A DNA stretch of 64,000 nt from Sphaerotilus microaerophilus (GCF_023734135.1 NZ_AP025730.1:930001-994000), one strand, 5' to 3'; positions 7,371 to 17,963 are shown, counted from the stretch's first letter. Notes: generated by a model not told the origin, from the letters alone. Translations and numbers: made by a program.

Positions 7371-8585
7371 TCAGAGGCGGTCCGGGGCCTGCAGGGCGCG
7401 GTCAATGGCAGCGAGCAGCTGGCCGCCGAGGTGGCCGTCGCTGGCGCGGTGGTCGGCGGCCAGGGTGAGCTGCACCAGCGGGCGCGGCAGGACCTGGCCG
7501 GCCACCACCCAGGGCCGCTCGACCACGCGGCCGAAGCCGACGATGGCCACCTGCGGCGGGTAAATCACACCCCAGACGCTCTCCGCGCCGCGCTCGCCCA
7601 GGCTGGTGACGGTGCAGGTGGGGTCGGTCAGTTCGGAACTGCGCAGACCGCCGCTGCGGGCGCGCTGCACCAGGTCACGCAGGGCGTCCATCAGCTCGGG
7701 CAGGCTCAGGCGGTCGGCATGGTGGATGGCCGGCGCGACCAGCCCGCCGCCGCGCAGCGAGATGGCCCAGCCGAGGTGCACGCCCGCGCCGGGGCGGAAG
7801 GCGTCCTGGTCGTAGAAGCCGTTGAGCTGCGGCAGCTCGGCCAGGGCCAGCGCGCAGGCCTTGAGCAGCAGCACCGCCGGTAGCAGGCGCTCGGCCGGCA
7901 GCCGCTCGGCGTTGTAGGCCGTGAGCCAGGCGCTGGCGGCCGCGAAGTCCACCGTGCTGCCCAGGTAGTAGTGCGGGATCTCGCGCTTGGAGCGGCCCAT
8001 CGCCGCGGCGATGGCGCGGCGCATCTGTGCGGGGTCGAAGTCGCCGCGGGCCGGACGGGGTGCAGGCGCTGGTGGCGGCAAGGCCGACCGGGCCGCCGCA
8101 GCCGCTTCGACATCGGCCAGCGTCACGGCCCCATCGGCGCCGCTGCCGGCCAGGCCCTCGGCGGCGAGGCCCAGCTCGGCCGCGCGGCGCCGGGCTGCCG
8201 GGCTGACCTTGGCGCGGGTGGTGGGGGGCACCGGGGCGTCGCGCGCCGTGGTGACGGGGGCCGCCGCAGGCACGGGCGCGCTCGCAGCAGCCGGTTGCGT
8301 CGCCGAGCCGGGCGCGGGGGGCGCTGCAGCGGCGTTGTCGAGTTGGGGCTCACCCTCGCGCCGCACCTGCGCCAGCACGGCGCCCACCGGCAGGGCCTGG
8401 CCGATCGGGGCGAGGTGGTCGATCACGCCGTCGAGGAAGCACTCCACGTCGATCGCGCCCTTGTGCGTCTCCACCACCGCGACGATGTCACCGGACTTGA
8501 CCCGGTCGCCGGGCCGCACCTGCCACTCGACCACGGTGCCGGTCTCCATGTCGGCCCCCAGCGCGGGCATCAGAAAGTCGGCCAC
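7371..8585 (-). CDS. 2-oxoacid dehydrogenase E2, dihydrolipoamide acyltransferase
   Basis: This 404-residue acyltransferase takes the acyl group from E1 on a swinging lipoyl arm and transfers it to CoA. The N-terminal lipoyl domain (about 1-78) carries the lipoylated lysine K42 in VETHKGAIDVE. An Ala/Pro-rich linker leads to a peripheral-subunit-binding domain (about 125-165). The C-terminal catalytic domain ends with ADHRASDG, with catalytic H379 and D383. Translation starts at GTG 8585, two bases after the E1beta stop, behind GGAG. No E3 lipoamide dehydrogenase gene is seen nearby, so the complex probably borrows E3 from elsewhere. Acetoin and pyruvate are both possible substrates. Confidence 0.9.
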   Translation of the reverse strand: MADFLMPALGADMETGTVVEWQVRPGDRVKSGDIVAVVETHKGAIDVECFLDGVIDHLAPIGQALPVGAVLAQVRREGEPQLDNAAAAPPAPGSATQPAAASAPVPAAAPVTTARDAPVPPTTRAKVSPAARRRAAELGLAAEGLAGSGADGAVTLADVEAAAAARSALPPPAPAPRPARGDFDPAQMRRAIAAAMGRSKREIPHYYLGSTVDFAAASAWLTAYNAERLPAERLLPAVLLLKACALALAELPQLNGFYDQDAFRPGAGVHLGWAISLRGGGLVAPAIHHADRLSLPELMDALRDLVQRARSGGLRSSELTDPTCTVTSLGERGAESVWGVIYPPQVAIVGFGRVVERPWVVAGQVLPRPLVQLTLAADHRASDGHLGGQLLAAIDRALQAPDRL

Positions 8586-8587
8586 GG

Positions 8588-9607
8588 TCAGGCTCCCGCC
8601 CCGGGGGCGGCCGGGCGGACCAGGGCGCGGGCTGCTGCGACGATGCCGTCGGTGCTCGGCAGCGCGGCCTCTTCCAGGTGGGCGGCGTAGGGCACCGGCA
8701 CCTCGCGGCTACAGACGCGGCGGATCGGTGCGTCCAATTCGTAGAGTGCGTCCTCGGCCAGCCGGGCGGCGATCTCGGCGGAGATCGAGCCGCTCTTCCA
8801 ACCCTCGTCGACGATCACCACCCGCCGGGTGCGGGTGACCGACTCGATGACGGTGGTCATGTCCAGCGGGCGCAGCACGCGCAGGTCGATCACCTCGGCG
8901 TCGATGCCGTCGACGGCGAGCCGCTCGGCCGCGGCCAGGCACTTCGGCAGGCTGTTGCCGTAGGTGACCAGGCTGACGTCGCGCCCGGGGCGGCGGACCT
9001 TGGCGCGCGCGATGTCCACCGCCGTGACGGCGGCATCGAGCTCGCCCTCGGCGTTGTAGAGCACCACGTGCTCGAAGATCAGCACCGGGTTGGGGTCGGC
9101 CAGCGCGGCGGCGAGCATGTGGCGCGCGTCCTCCACCGTGGCGGGCACCAGCACCTTGAGGCCGGGGATGTGGGCGTACCAGCCCTCCAGGCTGTGCGAA
9201 TGCTGCGCGGCCAGTTGCCGCCCGCCACCGGTGGCCATGCGGATCACCAGCGGCACGGCGAACTGCCCGCCGGTCATGTGCGCCAGCGTGGCGGCGTTGT
9301 TCATGATCTGGTCCAGCGCGAGCAGGCTGAAGTTGCAGGTCATGATCTCGACGATCGGCCGCAGCCCCGCCACCGCGGCACCGATGCCCAGGCCGGTGAA
9401 GCCGTTCTCTGCCAAGGGTGTGTCGATGATGCGCTCGGGGCCGAACTCCTCCAGCAGGCCCTTGGTGACGGCGTAGCAGCCGCCGTAGCGGCCCACGTCC
9501 TCGCCCATCACGAAGCAGCGGGGGTCGCGCATCAGCGCGTCGCGGATGGCCTGCCGGCAGGCCTCGCGGTAGGTCAGGCGCAGGGCTGTGGTGGCGGCGG
9601 CAGTCAT
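8588..9607 (-). CDS. 2-oxoacid (pyruvate/acetoin) dehydrogenase E1 component, beta subunit
   Basis: This 339-residue subunit pairs with E1alpha to form the thiamine-diphosphate-dependent decarboxylase. Typical features are [10 protein letters not shown] near residue 35, the [17 protein letters not shown] segment, and a C-terminal transketolase domain with IVDEGWKSG. The chosen ATG at 9607 shares one base with the E1alpha stop (TGATG). A GTG one codon earlier is also possible. It is translated between E1alpha and E2, the normal order for acetoin and branched or pyruvate dehydrogenase operons. Sequence alone does not settle which 2-oxoacid is used. Confidence 0.92.
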   Translation of the reverse strand: MTAAATTALRLTYREACRQAIRDALMRDPRCFVMGEDVGRYGGCYAVTKGLLEEFGPERIIDTPLAENGFTGLGIGAAVAGLRPIVEIMTCNFSLLALDQIMNNAATLAHMTGGQFAVPLVIRMATGGGRQLAAQHSHSLEGWYAHIPGLKVLVPATVEDARHMLAAALADPNPVLIFEHVVLYNAEGELDAAVTAVDIARAKVRRPGRDVSLVTYGNSLPKCLAAAERLAVDGIDAEVIDLRVLRPLDMTTVIESVTRTRRVVIVDEGWKSGSISAEIAARLAEDALYELDAPIRRVCSREVPVPYAAHLEEAALPSTDGIVAAARALVRPAAPGAGA

Positions 9608-10700
9608 CACGGCACCTCCCTGACGTCGTCCTGCACCACGGCATCCATCAGCACGAAGCGCTCCAGATCCTCCACCGGCTCCAGCGTGCCGGCTTCCGCG
9701 AAGGCCACCGCGGCGTCGATCTCGCGGGCCACCTCCTGGTCGATGGCAGTGACTTCGGCATCGCTGAGCTGGTGGTTGGCGAGCATCCAGCTGCGCAGGC
9801 GTTCCAGGGGGTCGCGGTGCCGCCAGTTGTCGATCTCGTCACGGCTGCGGTAGGCCTGGGTGTCGAACATCGAGTGGGCGCGGAAGCGGTAGGTGCGCAC
9901 TTCCAGGAAGAAGGGGCCCACGCCTGCGCGGATGCGGGCGACGGCGCGGCGCGCGGCGGCCTCGACCTGCACCGGGTCCATGCCGTCCACCCGCTCGGCG
10001 GGCATGCGGTAGGCGGCGGCCTTGCGCCAGAGGTCGGTTTCGGCATCCGAGTTCGCCAGCGGCACACCCATCGCGTAGAGGTTGTTCTCGCAGACGAAGA
10101 GCAGGGGCAGGCGCCACAGCTCGGCGAGGTTCATGGTCTCGTGGAAGGCGCCTTCGCCCACCGCGCCTTCGCCGAAGAAGCAGGCCGTGACCGCGCCCGG
10201 GCGCAGCCGCTGGTCGGCCAGCGCGATGCCGGCGGCCAGCGGCAGCCCGCCGCCGACGATGGCGTTGCCGCCGTAGAAGCGCCGGCTGCGGTCGAACAGG
10301 TGCATCGAGCCGCCGCGCCCGCGGCAGCAGCCCTCGACCTTGCCGAGCATCTCGGCCATCAGCGGCGCCATCGGGACGCCGCGCGCCAGCGCCTGGCCGT
10401 GCTCGCGGTAGGTGGCGACCACCGCGTCGCGGGGCTCCAGCGCCGCCATCACGCCGACTGCGACCGCCTCCTCGCCGTCGTAGAGGTGCAGGAAGCCGCG
10501 GATCTTCTGCGCCTGGTAGAGCTCGACGCAGCGCGCCTCGAAGCGGCGGATGCGCAGCATCTCCCGGTAGAGGCGGTGCAGGTGCGCGCGATCGAGATGG
10601 GGTTTGGGGCCCCCGTCCGCCGGGTACGGCGTCCAGCCCCCCGAGGGGGCGCCGGACGGCTTGGGAGCGGCCCGGCGCTCGTCCGGCCATGTGGTGTCGC

Positions 10701-10704
<4 letters not shown>
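9607..10704 (-). CDS. 2-oxoacid (pyruvate/acetoin) dehydrogenase E1 component, alpha subunit
   Basis: This 365-residue thiamine-diphosphate-binding subunit carries the cofactor motif starting at GEG 178-180 and ending at NN 207-208; the usual first motif is GDG, so aspartate is replaced by glutamate. The family core ([34 protein letters not shown]) is intact. The first 35 or so residues are rich in proline and glycine, and part is encoded by a palindromic repeat at 10613-10659. The ATG at 10704 overlaps the upstream ligase stop as ATGA, which sets the start. It forms the decarboxylase with the E1beta encoded next. Confidence 0.92.
10613..10659. repeat. palindromic repeat inside the E1alpha 5' coding region
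   Basis: CCGTCCG at 10613-10619 is inverted at 10653-10659 (CGGACGG), and an inner CCCCC/GGGGG hairpin lies at 10638-10649. The sequence encodes residues 16-31 of E1alpha, a stretch with no known family role. The inner GCGCCCCCTCnnGGGGGC core resembles the intergenic repeats near 35381 and 55930. It looks like a repeat that became part of a reading frame. Confidence 0.5.
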
Positions 10705-12503
<1,799 letters not shown>

Positions 12504-12680
12504 CCAACCACCTCCAGTGCGGGTTGTGGCGATACGCCGCTCTGTGACGGCCTGGCGGAAATGATGGTCCCGCCCGGTCGCGGCACATTGAGGCGACGCA
12601 ATGGCAGCGCAATTGCGGCGCAGGCGTCGGTGCCGCCATGACTCGCCGTCCCGGAGCCTGCCGTCCGCAGCCCTGCGTCT

Positions 12681-13946
12681 TCACTCCAGCCGCCCGTCCT
12701 GCCCCAGCATCTCGGCGGTCACCAGCGTGATGCCGCCGTGGGTCACGTGGAAGCCGCGGGTGCGGTCGGCAGCGGCATCCAGCCCGGCGTGGAAGCCGTC
12801 CGGCAGGCAGCAGTGCTTGTCGATGATGGCGCGGCGCAGGCGCACGCCCCGGCCGGTGCTGACGTTGGGCAGCAGCAGCGACTCGTCGATCTCCGAGCCG
12901 GGGCCGATGCGGACCTTGGCGAAGAGGATCGAGTGCCATACCCGCGCACCGTGCACGATGCAGCCGTTCGACACCAGCGACTGGCGGGCCTCCCCGGGCT
13001 CGCGCGGGCCGTGGTCGATGAACTGGGCGGGCGGCAGCTGGCGCTGTTGGCTCAGGATGGGCCACCGGTCGTCGTGCAGGTCCAGAGCAGGCTGCGGCAG
13101 CAGCAGGTCGAGGTTGGCACCGTAGTAGGCATCCACGGTGCCGACGTCGCGCCAGTAGGGCGGTGCGCCGGGGGGGCCCACGGCGCTGTCGGCGAAGCGG
13201 TGGGCGTGCAGCGGCACGCGGCCCAGCAGCGAGGGAATCAGGTCGCGGCCGAAGTCGTGCCCGGATCGATGGTCGGCGGCGTCACGCGCCAGCTCCTCGA
13301 AGAGAAACTCGGCGTCGAAGACGTAGATGCCCATGCTGATCAGGGCGCACTCGGGCCGTTCGGGCAGTGGTCGCGGCCGGGCGGGCTTTTCCTCGAAGGC
13401 GACGACGCGCTGGCGCTCGTCGATGGCCAACACGCCGAAGGCCCCTGCCTCTTCGAGCGGCACCTCGTGACAGGCCACCGTGACTGGCGCGCCGCTGTCG
13501 ACGTGGTCGCTCAGCAGCCGGGCGTAGTCCATCTTGTAGACGTGGTCGCCCGCCAGCAGCAGCACGTGGTGCGGGCGGCCCTCGCGCAGCAGGTCCCGGT
13601 TCTGCCAGACGGCGTCGGCGGTGCCGGCATACCAGGCTTCGCCGATCTGCTGCTGCGCGGGGGCGATGTCGATGTACTCGCCCAGGTTGCCGGCCAGGAA
13701 GTTCCAGCCATGCTCGACGTGGCGAATCAGGCTCTGCGCCTTGTACTGCGTCAATACGCCGATGCGGCGGAGGCCGGCGTTGACGCAGTTGCTCAGCGTG
13801 AAGTCGACGATCTTGAGCTGCCCGGCGAAGGGCACGGCCGGTCTGGCGCGGCGCTCGGTCAAGGGGCCGAGGCGGGAGCCCCGGCCGCCCGCCAGCACCA
13901 CGGCGTAGGTGTGCCGGCACAGGTGCTCGGGCGGGTCGATCGCCAT
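12681..13946 (-). CDS. glgC: glucose-1-phosphate adenylyltransferase
   Basis: This 421-residue enzyme makes ADP-glucose from glucose-1-phosphate and ATP, the committed step of bacterial glycogen synthesis. The nucleotide-binding start [14 protein letters not shown] is clear. It is followed by [14 protein letters not shown], the FEEKPARP region and a C-terminal left-handed beta-helix with hexapeptide character (residues about 300-415). The ATG at 13946 is preferred because AGGAGAGAGG lies just before it and overlaps an earlier in-frame ATG at 13961. No other glycogen gene is adjacent. The 177-base gap to the ligase leaves room for a separate promoter. Confidence 0.95.
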   Translation of the reverse strand: MAIDPPEHLCRHTYAVVLAGGRGSRLGPLTERRARPAVPFAGQLKIVDFTLSNCVNAGLRRIGVLTQYKAQSLIRHVEHGWNFLAGNLGEYIDIAPAQQQIGEAWYAGTADAVWQNRDLLREGRPHHVLLLAGDHVYKMDYARLLSDHVDSGAPVTVACHEVPLEEAGAFGVLAIDERQRVVAFEEKPARPRPLPERPECALISMGIYVFDAEFLFEELARDAADHRSGHDFGRDLIPSLLGRVPLHAHRFADSAVGPPGAPPYWRDVGTVDAYYGANLDLLLPQPALDLHDDRWPILSQQRQLPPAQFIDHGPREPGEARQSLVSNGCIVHGARVWHSILFAKVRIGPGSEIDESLLLPNVSTGRGVRLRRAIIDKHCCLPDGFHAGLDAAADRTRGFHVTHGGITLVTAEMLGQDGRLE

Positions 13947-14071
13947 CGCCTCTCTCCTCATCGTCAGGGCGGGGGAACGCTTGTCCGGGCGAGCCGCGAC
14001 TGGCGTGGCCGGTGGTTCGATTTTGCGCGTGCCACAGGCGCTTTTCTAGAATCCGTCACCGGATGTCACCA

Positions 14072-15466
14072 ATGAAGCGAGCCGCCATGCACCGTGCCCC
14101 ATCCTCTTCTCACAGCCCCGATGGCACTGATGGCCTGGCGCAGCGCCTGCGCCGCAACCGCCTCACCCGCCGCGACACGCTGTGGCTGTTCGGTGCCGCC
14201 GTCTCCGCCACGTCCGCCACCGCGCTGCAGGGCTGCGCAGTGTCGCCGGTGACGGGCGAGCGCATCCTGGTCGGCCTGTCGCCGGCGCAGGAGCGGCAGG
14301 TGGATGCCCAGCAGTCGCCGCAGCAGTTCTCGCAGGACCTCGGTGCGATCCAGGACGACGCCGTCAACCGCTATGTGGCCGGCGTGGGCCAGCGGCTGCA
14401 GGCCGGCGTGCAGCGCAGCGACATGCCCTACAGCTACCGGGTGCTGAACGCCAACTACGTCAACGCCTACACCTTCCCGGCCGGGGCGATGGGCGTGACG
14501 CGCGGGATCATGACCGAGCTGAAGGACGAGTCCGAGCTGGCCGCGCTGCTCGGCCACGAGCTGGGGCATGTCAACGCCCGCCACGCGGCACAGCGCCAGG
14601 GCCAGGCGATGGTGGCGCAGGTGGCGGTGGTGGGGCTGTCGGTGGCCGCGGGCGACTCGGGCTGGGCGCCGCTGGTGGGCATTGGCGGGCAGATCGGCGC
14701 CAGCGCGATGCTGGCCAACTACTCGCGTGACCACGAGCGCGAGGCCGACGCGCTGGGGCAGGACTACCTCGTGAAGGCCGGCTACCCGGCCCAGGGCATG
14801 ACCGGGCTGCATCAGCTGCTGATCGACGGGCATGAGCGCCAGCCCAGCGTGCTGGAGACCATGTTCGCCTCCCACCCGATGAGCACCGAGCGGCGTGACA
14901 CCGCCCGCCAGCGTGCCGAGACGGTCTACGCGTCCAGCGCGAAGGCCGCGCCGCAGCGCGAGCGCTTCATGGACAGCACCAGCAGCCTGCGCCGGATCAA
15001 GCCGACGATCGACGCCTGCAAGAACGGCGAGACCGCGATGGCGAAGAAGGAGATGGCCCAGGCGCAGACGCTGTTCGGCCAGGCCCTGCAGCACACCCCG
15101 CGCGACTACGCCGCCAACCTGCGCATGGCGCAGACCCTGCAGGCGCAGGGCAAGGCGGAGGACGCCAGCCGCTTCGTGCAGACCGCGCGGGACGTCTACC
15201 CCCAGGAGGCCCAGGCGATGAAGCTGGGCGCCACGCTCAAGCTGGGCCTGCGCGACCCTGCGGGCGCCTACGCGGACCTGCAGGCCTACGACCGGGTGCT
15301 GCCGGGTGACGCAGGCGTGCTCTTCCTGAAGGGTGTGGCGCTGGAAGGCCAGGGCCGGCGCGAAGCGGCAGCGCAGCACTACGCCGGCTACCTGCGCGTG
15401 ACCCAGCAGGGCCAGGCGGCGCAGTTCTCGGCGTCACGCCTGAAGTCCTGGGGGTACCTGAAGTAG
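14072..15466 (+). CDS. M48 family metallopeptidase lipoprotein with TPR tail (BepA-like)
   Basis: This protein of about 464 residues is a zinc peptidase of the periplasm. A twin-arginine motif TRRDTLW (R33-R34) precedes a hydrophobic segment and a lipobox ALQGC with C55, so it is probably exported folded by Tat and lipid-anchored. The zinc site is HELGH at 162-166, with a third ligand in DHEREADALG. The C-terminal 150 residues look like tetratricopeptide repeats. This is the BepA/YfgC layout, a protease-chaperone for outer membrane proteins; E. coli BepA itself is not a Tat lipoprotein. Starts at 14063 and 14087 are also possible. Confidence 0.88.
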   Translation: MKRAAMHRAPSSSHSPDGTDGLAQRLRRNRLTRRDTLWLFGAAVSATSATALQGCAVSPVTGERILVGLSPAQERQVDAQQSPQQFSQDLGAIQDDAVNRYVAGVGQRLQAGVQRSDMPYSYRVLNANYVNAYTFPAGAMGVTRGIMTELKDESELAALLGHELGHVNARHAAQRQGQAMVAQVAVVGLSVAAGDSGWAPLVGIGGQIGASAMLANYSRDHEREADALGQDYLVKAGYPAQGMTGLHQLLIDGHERQPSVLETMFASHPMSTERRDTARQRAETVYASSAKAAPQRERFMDSTSSLRRIKPTIDACKNGETAMAKKEMAQAQTLFGQALQHTPRDYAANLRMAQTLQAQGKAEDASRFVQTARDVYPQEAQAMKLGATLKLGLRDPAGAYADLQAYDRVLPGDAGVLFLKGVALEGQGRREAAAQHYAGYLRVTQQGQAAQFSASRLKSWGYLK

Positions 15467-15483
15467 CCTGCCGCCGGATGGCC

Positions 15484-15987
15484 TCAGCGGCTCGCTGCCG
15501 GGGCGGCGTTGCGCGGCGGCGCCTTGGCCACCCGGGTCTTGCCGCCGGTGGTGATCAGCAGCACGGCGTCGCCCTCGGCAAAGTCCTCTTTGCCGCGGGC
15601 CTGCACGATGGCGCGGCGCTCGCCGCTGGGCAGCTGCAGCAGGATCTCCACCGCCTCCTCGCGGGTGCCCTGGCGCTCGATCGCATTGCCGATCACCGCG
15701 CCGGCCACGGCGCCGATCACCGCCACCGCGGCTCCTTCACGCCGCCCGCCCACCGAGCCGCCGGCGATGCCGCCCACCGCGCCGCCCGCTGCGCCGCCGA
15801 TGCCGCTCTGCTGGCCTTCCACGACGACGGCCCGCACGTTGAGCACAACCGCGTCCAGCACGGTGGACAGGTGCTGGGCGTCGCGTGGCTGGACCACGTC
15901 CGGGCTGGTGGTGCTGCAGGCGGCCAGCGCCAGGGTGGCGGCCAGCAGCAGGGCGGTGGGGCGCGGGCGGGCGGGGATTCGTGTCAT
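15484..15987 (-). CDS. glycine-zipper outer membrane lipoprotein (SlyB/Pcp-like)
   Basis: This protein of 167 residues has a basic N-terminus, a hydrophobic signal and the lipobox ALAAC. The mature part contains a glycine-zipper segment (about residues 60-105) with repeated GGxxGG and AGxxxG spacing, like SlyB/Pcp-type lipoproteins. These sit in the outer membrane and are linked to envelope integrity. The chosen ATG gives MTRIPARPRP. The IS630 element begins only eight bases upstream of this codon, so the natural ribosome binding site and promoter are displaced and expression may be reduced or driven from the IS. Confidence 0.8.
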   Translation of the reverse strand: MTRIPARPRPTALLLAATLALAACSTTSPDVVQPRDAQHLSTVLDAVVLNVRAVVVEGQQSGIGGAAGGAVGGIAGGSVGGRREGAAVAVIGAVAGAVIGNAIERQGTREEAVEILLQLPSGERRAIVQARGKEDFAEGDAVLLITTGGKTRVAKAPPRNAAPAASR

Positions 15988-15991
15988 GTGG

Positions 15992-17110
15992 CTAGTGCAG
16001 TGTTCCATTCTGTTTCCCACTTAACCGGGAGTTGGCGCGAATGACCTTCTGCAAGATGTCGCGAGCGCTCTTGGTCCAGATGAACGGCTTGGGACTGGTG
16101 TTGTGATGCGCGACGTACGCCTTGATCGCCGCCTCCAGCTCGCCCACGCTGGTAAACACGCCGCGCCGCAGGCGTTCGGTGGTGATGTCGCGGAAGAAGC
16201 GCTCCACCATGTTCAGCCAAGACGCCGAGGTCGGCGTGAAGTGCATGTGGAACCTGGGGTGCTTGGCCAGCCACGCCTGCACCGCCGCGTGCTTGTGGGT
16301 GGCATAGTTGTCGGCAATCAGGTGCAGGGTCTTGCCCTTGGGCGTCTCGCGGTCGATCTGGCGCAGGAACTTCAACCACTCGGCGTGCGTGTGCCGCTGC
16401 TGGCACTGGCCAATGACCGTGCCGTCAAGCACGTTGAGCGCAGCGAACAGCGTGGTCGTGCCGTGGCGCTTGTAGTCGTGCGTCATCGTCTGCGCACGAC
16501 CCTTCTTCATCGGCAGGCCCGGCTGCGTGCGGTCCAGTGCCTGCACCTGGCTCTTCTCGTCGCAGCACAGCACCAGGGCGTGCTCGGGCGGGGACATGTA
16601 CAGCCCCACGATGTCTTCGAGCTTCTCGACGAACTTCGGGTCGCGCGAGACCTTGAAGCCACGCACCAGGTGCGGCTTGAGCCCATTGGCCTGCCAGTGA
16701 CGCATCACCGTGCTGGGGCTGACCTGCAGCACCGCAGCCATCTTGCGCGTGCTCCAGTGCGTGGCGGCCTCGGGCTGGCTTTGCGTGGTCAGCTCCACCA
16801 GCTTGGCCACGTCCACCTTGACCGGCGGTGCCCCGCGCGGCAGGTCCCGCTCGATGCCCGCCAGTCCGGACTTGATGTAGCGCTGGCGCCAGCGACCCGC
16901 CGTGATCCGGTCGATGCCCAGCTCCTGGGCGATCTGCAGGTTCTGCAGGCCTTGCGCGGCCAGCAAAACAATGCGCGCACGCTCGGCCAGTCGAACGCTG
17001 GTCGCCTTCGAATGCGCCAGCCGGATCAACTCAGCCTCCTCCTCTTGACTCAACTCGATCGCAGGGGCAACTCGCACTTCCTGGCTCCAACTCTGTCCGT
17101 AGTAGACCAT
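15992..17110 (-). CDS. IS630 family transposase
   Basis: This intact DDE transposase has 372 residues from ATG 17110; a TTG at 17128 would add six. The N-terminal helix-turn-helix region spans about 20-120. The catalytic acids are the D of CCDEKSQ, the D of IADNYATHK and the E of SWLNMVERFF, the D-D-E order of the IS630/Tc1-mariner superfamily. The last coding triplet is the very end of the element, and the stop TAG is made of the duplicated target TA plus the flanking G. No frameshift or internal stop is present, so it could be active. Confidence 0.93.
   Translation of the reverse strand: MVYYGQSWSQEVRVAPAIELSQEEEAELIRLAHSKATSVRLAERARIVLLAAQGLQNLQIAQELGIDRITAGRWRQRYIKSGLAGIERDLPRGAPPVKVDVAKLVELTTQSQPEAATHWSTRKMAAVLQVSPSTVMRHWQANGLKPHLVRGFKVSRDPKFVEKLEDIVGLYMSPPEHALVLCCDEKSQVQALDRTQPGLPMKKGRAQTMTHDYKRHGTTTLFAALNVLDGTVIGQCQQRHTHAEWLKFLRQIDRETPKGKTLHLIADNYATHKHAAVQAWLAKHPRFHMHFTPTSASWLNMVERFFRDITTERLRRGVFTSVGELEAAIKAYVAHHNTSPKPFIWTKSARDILQKVIRANSRLSGKQNGTLH
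15995..16024 (+). repeat. IS630 terminal inverted repeat (transposase 3' end side)
   Basis: This outer 30-base end begins GTGCAGTGTT and ends ACTTAA. It pairs with the opposite end at 17129-17158 (20/30 identical when inverted). It also encodes the last residues of the transposase. Confidence 0.85.
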
Positions 17111-17128
17111 TGGAGTCGTGTTGTTCAA

Positions 17129-17158
17129 TTAAGTTGCTTCAACAATCAAACACTACAC
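17129..17158 (-). repeat. IS630 terminal inverted repeat (transposase 5' end side)
   Basis: Read on the minus strand this end begins GTGTAGTGTT and ends ACTTAA, matching the other end. The possible TTG start of the transposase lies directly inside it. Confidence 0.85.
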
Positions 17159-17199
17159 TAGCCTAAAGAGCTGCAGTGCAGGATCGCGTGGGGGTGGGC

Positions 17200-17757
17200 T
17201 CAACCGTGCAGGCGGCTGTGGCGCGGCACGCTGGCCATCAGGAAATCCATCTGGTCGGTGAGGATGCGCCGCCCGCGCAGGATCATGTCCTCGTGCAGGT
17301 TGGGGACGTAGGGCAGGAAGAGCAGCTCCATGTGCGCCTCGTGCAGCAGCCGGCTGCCCTTGCGGCCGTTGCAGGCACGGCAGGCGGTGATGCAGTTCAT
17401 CCAGCTGTCGTTGCCGCCGCGCGAGGTGGGCACGATGTGCTCGCGCGTGAGGTCCTCGGCGTGGAAGTCGTGGCCGCAGTAGGCGCAGACCTGGCGGTCG
17501 CGTGCGAAGAGCTTGGTGTTGGTCAGGGCCGGCACCTGCCGCCAGGCCCGGCTGGGCACGCTGCCGCGCACCGCGACGATGGCGTGCAGGTCGATGCGCG
17601 ACTGCAGGCCGCTCACGCGCTGGATGCCGCCGCGCAGCACGATCACGGGCTCGCCCAGCGTCCAGGCGATCTCGTTGCTGGCGTACAGCGTGGCCGCCTC
17701 GCGGGGCGTGATCCACGCCTGGGGCCGGCCGGAGACATCGAGTTGCAGTACATCCAT
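17200..17757 (-). CDS. HNH endonuclease family protein
   Basis: This 185-residue protein has a C-terminal HNH module: a zinc knuckle CAYCGHDF, the HNH histidine in REHIVPTSRGG, the asparagine in SWMNCITACRACNGRKG and a second CxxC. The N-terminal half is of unknown fold. Such chromosomal HNH proteins are widespread in Burkholderiales and their roles are mostly unassigned; a structural-zinc nuclease acting on DNA is expected. The ATG at 17757 follows AGGAGCGAG. It is divergent from the TetR gene, and the intergenic region carries two palindromes. Confidence 0.85.
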   Translation of the reverse strand: MDVLQLDVSGRPQAWITPREAATLYASNEIAWTLGEPVIVLRGGIQRVSGLQSRIDLHAIVAVRGSVPSRAWRQVPALTNTKLFARDRQVCAYCGHDFHAEDLTREHIVPTSRGGNDSWMNCITACRACNGRKGSRLLHEAHMELLFLPYVPNLHEDMILRGRRILTDQMDFLMASVPRHSRLHG

Positions 17758-17874
17758 GACTCGCTCCTGCGGCAAGCATAGTTCATGCGCACGGCAACGT
17801 TCAATCGCGCCCGGATGACCGTGCCGGGCGGCGCCTGGGCGACGTCAAGGACGTGGCGCGGCCTGGCGCGCAGG

Positions 17875-17902
17875 TTTGTCTAGAGTCTCGACTCTAGACA
17901 AA
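17875..17902. promoter_or_regulatory. 28-bp perfect palindrome, candidate operator
   Basis: TTTGTCTAGAGTC at 17875-17887 and GACTCTAGACAAA at 17890-17902 are perfect inverted copies of 13 bases around a 2-base centre. It lies 118 bases before the HNH start and about 96 bases before the TetR start. There is no T-tract for termination and no transcript end here, so an operator is more likely. Confidence 0.6.
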
Positions 17903-17943
17903 TTGCCGCTCGCGGCGGTTGCCATCGCCGCGGCTTTCCGCAA

Positions 17944-17963
17944 AATAGAACGACCGTTCGATT
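17944..17963. promoter_or_regulatory. 20-bp palindrome upstream of tetR, candidate autoregulatory operator
   Basis: The pattern AATnGAACGnnCGTTCnATT is symmetric at 16 of 20 positions, centred between 17953 and 17954. It lies about 35 bases before the TetR start codon, where a TetR protein would block its own promoter. Size and symmetry suit a TetR dimer. Confidence 0.6.

Larger units (their letters stand above)
15995..17158. mobile_element. IS630-family insertion sequence, complete (1,164 bp)
   Basis: The element is bounded by imperfect inverted repeats, 15995-16024 and 17129-17158, which match at 20 of 30 positions including the outer GTG-AGTGTT and inner ACTTAA blocks. TA occurs at both flanks (15993-15994 and 17159-17160), the TA target duplication of this family, within a CTAG context. 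It carries one transposase. It splits what would otherwise be a short gap between the HNH gene and the glycine-zipper lipoprotein gene. Confidence 0.93.

Noticed and set aside
17200..17757. HNH gene as an intron- or phage-borne homing endonuclease
   Set aside because: There is no intron, intein or phage gene around it; it stands as an ordinary chromosomal gene with its own ribosome binding site.
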